DNA of 8,532 nt from Indioceanicola sp046045995 (GTDB lineage Bacteria > Pseudomonadota > Alphaproteobacteria > Azospirillales > Azospirillaceae), in assembly GCA_046045995.1 (NCBI GenBank), contig JBJOKR010000200.1, positions 1-8,532 of the forward strand. The letters run 5' to 3'. This document shows positions 1-3,840 of the stretch, one piece after another (position 1 is the stretch's first letter; every line of letters begins with the position of its first letter). Under the pieces are notes generated by a model. It was not told the origin of the DNA, did not search any database, and was given only the letters and a program-made list of their open reading frames with translations. Position numbers and translations under genes: made by a program.

Positions 1-2
1 TG

Positions 3-116
3 GGGGGCTGGACGGGATACTACGGAAAACCAGGTCCCGTCGTCATGCTCAACGGCTGGCTCGAGTTCCAAGCAGCCAAACGCGCCGCTATCCTCCTGGC
101 AAACCAAAATGTGTGA
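3..116 (+). mobile_element. C-terminal end of an IS4/Tn5-type transposase (5' part outside window)
   Basis: Reading from base 3 gives 37 codons ending in TGA at 114-116. The translation begins GGWTGYYGKPGP and continues with an NGWLEFQAAKRAA stretch. This resembles the extreme C-terminus of IS4-family (Tn5/IS50-like) transposases, where a GG(F/W)...K..G segment is followed by a GW..(L/F)Q amphipathic helix. The DDE catalytic residues would lie upstream, outside the window, so it cannot be told whether the element is intact. The stretch is less GC-rich than the genes that follow, which fits foreign origin. It converges tail to tail on the MarR gene. The family assignment comes from remembered similarity of a short tail and is tentative. 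That a coding tail is present is more secure than its family. Confidence 0.55.
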
Positions 117-181
117 ATCTGCTAGCCCTCAAGGGGAGAGGGGTTCTGCCGCGCCTCATTTTAAATCCAGGATAGTCCCAA
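117..181. other. Probable 3' non-coding end of the insertion sequence
   Basis: These 65 bases between the transposase stop and the MarR stop codon contain an AT-rich patch (CATTTTAAATCC) unlike the surrounding GC-rich DNA. The distance from the transposase stop fits the position of a right terminal inverted repeat, probably near 160-184. The left end lies outside the window, so neither the repeat nor a target duplication can be confirmed. There is a short CCC-TCAA-GGG hairpin near 127-137, but it has no U-tract and I do not call it a terminator. Confidence 0.35.
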
Positions 182-655
182 TCAGCCGACCCGGCGGCGC
201 AGGGGCATTTCTTCCACCGTGGTGCCGCCGCGGGTGATGCGGGGGCTGTCGGGGGGGCCATCATGGGAGCCGTCATGGTTGCCACCGGTGCCGTCCCCGT
301 CCAGCAGGGCGACCAGGCGGCGGGCCAGGTCCCGGCCCTTCGGCGTCAGGGTGACGATCTTGCGCCGCCGCTCCCGCGGGTCCTCCTCCGACTGGACCAG
401 ATCGTGGCCTTCCTTGCCGAAGCTGTGCCACTTGGACAGGGCGGCGACGTTGCGGCTGGCGCTGCTCTGGGCGATGCCCAACCGCTCCGACAGGTCGCGG
501 ATCGACAGACCCTCATTCTGCGCGATGGTCAGGAAAGACAAGGCGTACTGGATGGGCAGGTCCGGATCCAGGGTGCGGAACGCCTCCAGGATCCGGACCA
601 CCGGGTCCAGCGCCTCAGGCCGCCAAGCGGCCTCTGGTCGTGTCTTGTCCGTCAA
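182..655 (-). CDS. MarR-family winged helix-turn-helix transcriptional regulator
   Basis: A predicted cytoplasmic, dimeric DNA-binding repressor or activator of 157 residues; ligand unknown. The winged HTH spans about residues 40-115. The recognition region LSIRDLSERLGIAQSSASR lies at about 50-68, and the wing DPRERRRK at 92-99 is followed by VTLTPKGRDLARRL, a classic MarR pattern. I place the start at TTG 655-653 because a perfect GGAGG (668-664) sits 8 bases upstream. The longer GTG reading from 670 has no comparable site. After about residue 118 the usual C-terminal dimerisation helix is replaced by a Gly/Asp/His/Pro-rich tail containing HDGSHDG. The gene begins inside the end of the preceding small ORF (41-base overlap), suggesting translational coupling. 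Its 3' end abuts the IS remnant, so the native C-terminus may have been altered. The target is unknown; autoregulation of the small-gene cluster is inference. Confidence 0.88.
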   Translation of the reverse strand: MTDKTRPEAAWRPEALDPVVRILEAFRTLDPDLPIQYALSFLTIAQNEGLSIRDLSERLGIAQSSASRNVAALSKWHSFGKEGHDLVQSEEDPRERRRKIVTLTPKGRDLARRLVALLDGDGTGGNHDGSHDGPPDSPRITRGGTTVEEMPLRRRVG

Positions 656-866
656 TCGTGGGGCCTCCACGGGTCGGTTGCCCAGGTGTCGGGCCGCGGG
701 CTTCCGGCCGCCAGCGGGCCGGGGTGTAGATGACGTGCAGCTTGCCGAGCCAGATCAGGACTTCCCCGTTCTCACGGCGGATGTCCACGCCGCGGGGCGT
801 ATCGGCCCAGCGTGCCAGCTCAACGAAGATCTTGGGCCCGATGCCCAGCGAAACGAAAATGCTCAT
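615..866 (-). CDS. Small hypothetical protein (83 aa)
   Basis: I do not recognise the family. The ATG at 866 is preceded by GAGGG 5 bases upstream (876-872). In-frame ATGs at 878 and 938 exist but lack as good a site. Codons show strong G/C third-position bias through about residue 60, which supports real coding. The first 50 residues look folded: an amphipathic start (MSIFVSLGIGPKIFVELARW), then a strand-rich part including VDIRRENGEVLIWLGKLHVIY. The last 25 residues are Pro/Gly/Arg/Thr-rich and overlap the MarR start, so the tail may simply be the consequence of the overlap. No signal peptide or membrane span is evident. It overlaps the upstream ORF by 47 bases and MarR by 41, which suggests one co-translated unit. 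The function cannot be stated. Confidence 0.6.
   Translation of the reverse strand: MSIFVSLGIGPKIFVELARWADTPRGVDIRRENGEVLIWLGKLHVIYTPARWRPEARGPTPGQPTRGGPTIDGQDTTRGRLAA
664..668 (-). promoter_or_regulatory. Shine-Dalgarno that sets the TTG start of the MarR gene
   Basis: On the minus strand GGAGG is followed by 8 bases and TTG ACG GAC AAG. It lies within the coding sequence of the upstream small ORF, so ribosomes finishing that ORF at 615 pass over it. This supports coupled translation and a start at 655 rather than at the GTG at 670. Confidence 0.6.
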
Positions 867-1005
867 GGTGTCCCTCATGGATCGATTGGTGACGGAGACA
901 GGGCGCCCAACCGGCGCCGCCCACGACGCCCAGGGCATTGGGAGAAGCGCTGCGCCGGCCAGAGGGCGCGCGACGGATCCCGGTGCTCTTAAGGGTCATG
1001 GACAT
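820..1005 (-). CDS. Small basic ORF or leader peptide (61 aa) with strong ribosome binding site
   Basis: The ATG at 1005 follows AAGGAG (1019-1014) at an 8-base spacing, one of the best ribosome binding sites in the window, so translation probably starts here. The product starts MSMTLKSTGIRRAPSGRRSA, is basic and Ser/Arg-rich, then Gly/Val/Ala-rich, and ends with a His-rich run (residues 43-52, including HEGHHEH) that lies where the ORF overlaps the next gene in another frame. I recognise no domain. Two readings are possible: a true small protein or leader peptide whose translation feeds the next start, or the 5' part of one longer gene broken by a frameshift that would join it to the 866-615 frame. 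The His-rich end is probably a by-product of overlap. Confidence 0.42.
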   Translation of the reverse strand: MSMTLKSTGIRRAPSGRRSASPNALGVVGGAGWAPCLRHQSIHEGHHEHFRFAGHRAQDLR

Positions 1006-1037
1006 GTCTCGATCTCCTTCGATCTGAGGGGATTTCT

Positions 1038-1067
1038 GGTTCGACATCCCGAACCGCCCTTGGTTCC
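1038..1067 (-). promoter_or_regulatory. Three alternating GGTTC/GAACC half-sites (operator or RNA switch candidate)
   Basis: On the + strand GGTTCG (1038-1043) and CGAACC (1050-1055) form a perfect 6-bp inverted repeat around a 6-base spacer. GAACC (1051-1055) also forms an inverted repeat with GGTTC (1062-1066), again with a 6-base spacer. The block ends 33 bases before the ATG at 1005. As DNA it looks like overlapping dyad operators. As minus-strand RNA the middle arm could pair with either neighbour, giving two mutually exclusive hairpins ahead of the ribosome binding site. Which applies, if either, is not decidable here. Confidence 0.4.
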
Positions 1068-1117
1068 GGCGGTAGCGAAACCGGCCAGGGGCGTGGGACG
1101 TATCCACCGCCGACCGG

Positions 1118-1399
1118 TCAGGTCGGCAGCGGATGGGTGTTGTTCTGCCTCATCCCGGGAAGGGATGCAAGGCCCGATCTGTCGCCCAGCTCAATCAGTT
1201 CCGATGCCGGATGGATTCGAAACGAAAAAGGCCGGGCAGGGGGCACGGCGATCGCCTCGCGCGGGTCGATGGTGAATAGCGGGGAGTCCCGTCCGGTCAG
1301 GCCGACATCGGCCATCAGCCCTGGGGGAACGGACCCGGCATCGACCCGGGGCGGGCCGATCAGATGGGCGCCAAGGCGCCGCAACATCAGCAGCAACAT
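1118..1399 (-). CDS. Small DUF1127-like protein (93 aa)
   Basis: The ATG at 1399 has GGGAG (1411-1407) 7 bases upstream. An in-frame ATG at 1453 has no such site. The product begins with a short hydrophobic/basic stretch (MLLLMLRRLGAHLIG). At residues 25-36 it has PPGLMADVGLTG, followed by RDS. This resembles the core of DUF1127-type proteins, (L)xxDIGLxRxD, common in alphaproteobacteria and linked in some species to RNA turnover and to phosphate or stress physiology. Residues 40-93 (FTIDPREAIAVPP, then a Pro-rich and polar tail) extend beyond the usual DUF1127 length, so it is at best a divergent relative. It lies 112 bases upstream of the next small ORF on the same strand and may share its transcript. 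The existence of the gene is fairly likely; the family link is tentative. Confidence 0.55.
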   Translation of the reverse strand: MLLLMLRRLGAHLIGPPRVDAGSVPPGLMADVGLTGRDSPLFTIDPREAIAVPPARPFSFRIHPASELIELGDRSGLASLPGMRQNNTHPLPT

Positions 1400-1444
1400 G
1401 GGAAATCTCCCGGTAAGGATGGGTTTGGGAAGGGGGATCGGACC

Positions 1445-1461
1445 GGCAGCCATTGGCCGCC
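1445..1461 (-). promoter_or_regulatory. 17-bp dyad GGCnGCCAnTGGCnGCC (operator or 5'-UTR hairpin candidate)
   Basis: The sequence reads GGCAGCCATTGGCCGCC. Fourteen of its 17 positions are symmetric about the centre. It lies between a possible promoter (1475-1503) and the small gene starting at 1399, where a repressor would block transcription. In minus-strand RNA it would fold into a 7-bp stem, including one G-U pair, with a 3-base loop. Confidence 0.35.
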
Positions 1462-1474
1462 ATCCGTCCGCAAA

Positions 1475-1503
1475 CCATCCTATACCGGATGTATTCCGTC
1501 AAT
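1475..1503 (-). promoter_or_regulatory. Weak promoter candidate for the small-gene/MarR cluster
   Basis: On the minus strand TTGACG (1503-1498) is followed after 17 bases by GATGGT (1480-1475). The -35 matches the housekeeping consensus at 5 of 6 positions; the -10 matches at only 3 of 6. It lies in the gap between the chemoreceptor stop (1606) and the first small gene (1399), where a promoter is expected. A general-stress (EcfG-type) reading, GGAAT-N16-GGTT, fits the same bases with two mismatches and is not preferred. Confidence 0.28.
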
Positions 1504-1605
1504 CGCTATGATCCGCGCACTGGTGGCGATACTGCCATGCGCGGGGGGCGGTCGGTAGGGCACGCGCCGCGCCGCCCGACGCCCCGGTGGCGATGCCCCC
1601 AAGCC

Positions 1606-3576
1606 TCAGGCGGCCCGGGCGTGGAAGCGTTCCAGCAGCATCTGCACCTTCTTCTCCTCCTGCACGGAGATGCGGAAGCGCAGGTGCAGGCCGTCGGGGC
1701 CGGTTTCCAGGGTGTCGCAGGGCAGCTCAATCCCCGCGACCTGGAGCACGGCACCGGTGGCAGGCGGGATGGTGGGCAACCCGCCGACATAGGCACCGCC
1801 TACGGACAGGTTCCGCAAGCGGCCGTCATGGGCCCTGCCGGCCACGACCAGCTTCACCGGCTGTTCCACGTCCAGCCGCTGGTGCTGGCGGCGGTCCACC
1901 TCCGCCATGGAGGTGCGGACCACCCGGACCAGCACGCCGCGCAGATCGGTCACCGCCGTGGTGACGTCGCCCGCCGTCTGGCGCACGGTGCCGGCCCGGT
2001 CACCGGTGGCCGCCGCCTCGTTGGAGACATCGGCGATGCGGGCGGAGACTTCGCGGGCCGCATCGGCGGCCTGGACGACGTTGCGGGTGATCTCCTGGGT
2101 CGCCGATCCCTGTTCCTCGATGGCGGCGGCGATGGAGCCGGAGATGTGGTCCATCTCCTCGATCGTGCGGCCGATCTCCCGTACCGAATCGACGGCGGAA
2201 CGGGTGGCGGACTGGATGCTGCCGATCTGGCCCGCGATCTCCTCCGTCGCCTTGGCGGTCTGGGCGGCCAGGTTCTTCACCTCCGACGCGACGACGGCGA
2301 AGCCCTTGCCAGCCTCGCCCGCCCGCGCCGCCTCGATGGTGGCGTTCAGGGCCAGCAGGTTGGTCTGGGCCGCGATCTCGCTGATCAGGGTCGCCACCTC
2401 CCCGATCCGCCCCACCGCCTCCGACAGGGAGGAGATGGTGGTCTGGGTCTGATGGCCCTTGGTCACCGCGGCCCGGCTGACCGTGCTGGCATGGCTGACC
2501 TGGGCGGAGATTTCGCGGATGCTGGCGGCCAGCTCCTCCGCGGCCGATGCCACCGTCTCCGCATTGTGCAGTGCCTGTTCCGCCGCGGCGGCCACGTTCT
2601 GGGAATTGGCGGAGACCAGATCGGCGCTGCCGGCCATGGCGGCCGCATGTTCATCCATGCTCTGGGTCCGCTGGGCCACCCGGTCCACGGCGGTGCGGGT
2701 CTCACTCTCCACCTTGGCGGCCATGGCCTCCAGCGCCTCCCGCTTCATTCGCTCCGCCCGTTCCCGCTCCTCCTCCTGGGCGGCGCGCAGGTCCTGCGCT
2801 TCGCGGCCGTGCAGCTTCAGCACATCGACGGCGCGCGCCATCTCCCCGATCTCATCGGCCGAGTCGGTGCGGGGCACGGCGACGGAATAATCATCCCGGG
2901 CCAGGGTGCCCAGGGCCGCCGTCAACTCCGCCATCGGGGTGATCACCCGGCGACGGACGACGAACCCGCCCGCCACCGCGGCGGCGATGCCCAGCAGGAT
3001 CAGTATCTCCGCCAGCAGTACGGCACTGTCATAGGAGGCCTTGCCCCCCTCATACGCGGTCGCAGCCCGGTCCACCTGAAGGTTGATCAGCTTGCCGATC
3101 CCCTCCGTCACCGGGTCGATGGTCTGGTACAGGCGGTTCTTGACGAAATCGTCCAGGGCGGCCGTATCCTCCGCCGCCAGGATGCGGCGCAGTTCCGCCA
3201 CCGCCTCATCCGCGGGGCCGAACAGGCGCTGGGTCTCGGTGACGATCCGCTGCTCCTCCGCATCGAAGCCGTCATGGTCCACATAGGCCTTCCAGGTGCG
3301 GGCGATGCGGGTCGTCGCCTGATCCACGCTGGTCAGCGCCTCCGCCCAGCCCCAGTTGCCGTTGCGCACCTTGTGGGAGGCATCGACGATGAAGACGGCA
3401 TAGTCGTCGGAGATGATCTTCAAGTCACGCAGGGGGATGACCCGCGCCTCATACACATCGCGCAGATCGTCATTCGCGGTGTTCAGCGCCCGCCAGCTAA
3501 CCAATCCCGTCGTGACCAGCAGAAGGCCGAGCACAACCAGTACAGTCAGAAGAACGGTTTTGATGGTGAACCGCAT
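1606..3576 (-). CDS. Methyl-accepting chemotaxis protein with C-terminal PilZ domain
   Basis: An inner-membrane chemoreceptor of 656 residues expected to signal through CheW/CheA. It has TM1 at about 7-27, a periplasmic helical sensor of the 4HB_MCP type at about 30-185 (VYEARVIPLRDLK at 41-53 is typical), TM2 at 187-207, HAMP at about 208-260 and a long coiled-coil signalling domain at about 270-545. The hairpin tip is unmistakable: IAAQTNLLALNATIEAARAG at 401-420, then GKGFAVVASEVKNLA. Residues 561-650 form a PilZ domain with RRQHQR (562-567) and NLSVGG (589-594), matching the RxxxR and (D/N)xSxxG motifs that bind cyclic di-GMP. Azospirillum brasilense Tlp1 is a known receptor with a terminal PilZ. 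No CheR/CheB tethering pentapeptide is at the C-terminus. The ATG at 3576 has GGAGG 6 bases upstream (3587-3583). No other chemotaxis gene is nearby, so it is an orphan receptor. The ligand is unknown. Confidence 0.96.
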   Translation of the reverse strand: MRFTIKTVLLTVLVVLGLLLVTTGLVSWRALNTANDDLRDVYEARVIPLRDLKIISDDYAVFIVDASHKVRNGNWGWAEALTSVDQATTRIARTWKAYVDHDGFDAEEQRIVTETQRLFGPADEAVAELRRILAAEDTAALDDFVKNRLYQTIDPVTEGIGKLINLQVDRAATAYEGGKASYDSAVLLAEILILLGIAAAVAGGFVVRRRVITPMAELTAALGTLARDDYSVAVPRTDSADEIGEMARAVDVLKLHGREAQDLRAAQEEERERAERMKREALEAMAAKVESETRTAVDRVAQRTQSMDEHAAAMAGSADLVSANSQNVAAAAEQALHNAETVASAAEELAASIREISAQVSHASTVSRAAVTKGHQTQTTISSLSEAVGRIGEVATLISEIAAQTNLLALNATIEAARAGEAGKGFAVVASEVKNLAAQTAKATEEIAGQIGSIQSATRSAVDSVREIGRTIEEMDHISGSIAAAIEEQGSATQEITRNVVQAADAAREVSARIADVSNEAAATGDRAGTVRQTAGDVTTAVTDLRGVLVRVVRTSMAEVDRRQHQRLDVEQPVKLVVAGRAHDGRLRNLSVGGAYVGGLPTIPPATGAVLQVAGIELPCDTLETGPDGLHLRFRISVQEEKKVQMLLERFHARAA

Positions 3577-3614
3577 AGACAGCCTCCCCCGCCACGGATG
3601 CCCTATACCGATGG

Positions 3615-3638
3615 CTAATTCGAACGTCCTAATTCAAA
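3615..3638 (-). repeat. Tandem 10-bp repeat in the leader of the chemoreceptor gene
   Basis: On the + strand CTAATTCGAA (3615-3624) and CTAATTCAAA (3629-3638) match at 9 of 10 bases and are separated by 4 bases (14-bp period). They lie 39-62 bases upstream of the ATG, just downstream of the promoter candidate, in an AT-rich patch within GC-rich DNA. They could be a regulator's tandem half-sites or part of the mRNA leader. The 10-base spacing between TTAG cores does not match the CtrA consensus. Confidence 0.4.
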
Positions 3639-3644
3639 TGGGCA

Positions 3645-3665
3645 TGACAGAGTATACCGCTGTCA
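3645..3665 (-). promoter_or_regulatory. Perfect inverted repeat TGACAG-N9-CTGTCA over the chemoreceptor -10
   Basis: The two 6-bp arms at 3645-3650 and 3660-3665 are perfect complements. The -10 candidate TATACT (minus strand, 3656-3651) lies wholly in the 9-base spacer. Further TGACA/TGTCA copies occur at 3674-3678, 3725-3730 and 3748-3753. A protein bound here would block RNA polymerase, so a repressor operator is the simplest reading. The regulator is unknown. Confidence 0.45.
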
Positions 3666-3679
3666 GGCGGGTGTGACAC
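3651..3679 (-). promoter_or_regulatory. Sigma-70-type promoter candidate for the chemoreceptor gene
   Basis: On the minus strand GTGTCA (3679-3674, 4 of 6 matches to TTGACA) is followed after 17 bases by TATACT (3656-3651, 5 of 6 matches to TATAAT). Transcription would start near 3644, leaving a leader of about 68 bases that contains the tandem repeat. I see no flagellar sigma-28 pattern (TAAA...GCCGATAA). Confidence 0.45.
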
Positions 3680-3798
3680 AACCGGATTATCCCGATCTAT
3701 ACGAAGGGTGATCGGAATGTTTCGTGACAGGAGATAGACTCGGTCCGTGTCAGACGCCGTTGGCGTTGCCCCCCCTTTCCTTCCTGTGGTCCGATGCA

Positions 3799-3834
3799 GG
3801 GGCGGCGGGGGAAGGGGGCCCCCACCGCCGCCCC
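3799..3834 (-). terminator. Strong GC hairpin after the ABC permease gene
   Basis: GGGGCGGCGG (3799-3808) and CCGCCGCCCC (3825-3834) are perfect 10-bp arms around a 16-base loop that itself contains adjoining G5 and C5 runs. It starts 6 bases after the permease stop codon. On the minus strand no U-tract follows, so it is not a canonical intrinsic terminator. It may instead protect the 3' end of the mRNA or act with Rho. Confidence 0.5.
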
Positions 3835-3840
3835 GGATAA

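Larger units (their letters stand above)
1400..1605. other. Intergenic region between the chemoreceptor gene and the small-gene cluster
   Basis: About 206 bases with no convincing gene. It holds the promoter candidate at 1475-1503 and the dyad at 1445-1461. Downstream of the chemoreceptor stop (1560-1605) the DNA is very GC-rich, but I found no stable hairpin followed by a U-tract, so no terminator is called. Confidence 0.5.

Noticed and set aside
127..145. A possible terminator between the IS tail and the MarR gene
   Set aside because: The stem is only 3 bp around TCAA and no U-tract follows on either strand.
219..992. A 257-codon + strand frame across the MarR and small-ORF region
   Set aside because: It is an Arg/Ser-rich translation without domain features, and the minus strand carries the clear MarR winged helix in the same DNA.
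1475..1500. A possible EcfG (general stress response) promoter, GGAAT-N16-GGTT
   Set aside because: It mismatches the GGAAC...CGTT consensus at two key positions, so it is kept only as a remark under the weak promoter.
1137..1511. A + strand frame of 124 codons opposite the DUF1127-like gene
   Set aside because: No convincing ribosome binding site or domain. The minus-strand frame has a good ribosome binding site and the MADVGLT motif.
1453..3618. A 721-codon open frame on the + strand, antisense to the chemoreceptor gene
   Set aside because: Its protein is Gly/Arg/His/Asp-rich without domain structure. Long antisense frames are expected opposite GC-rich genes, and the minus-strand reading gives a complete chemoreceptor.
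3615..3638. A possible CtrA site in the chemoreceptor leader
   Set aside because: The spacing of the TTAG cores is 10 bases, not the 7 required by TTAA-N7-TTAA, and the cores do not match.
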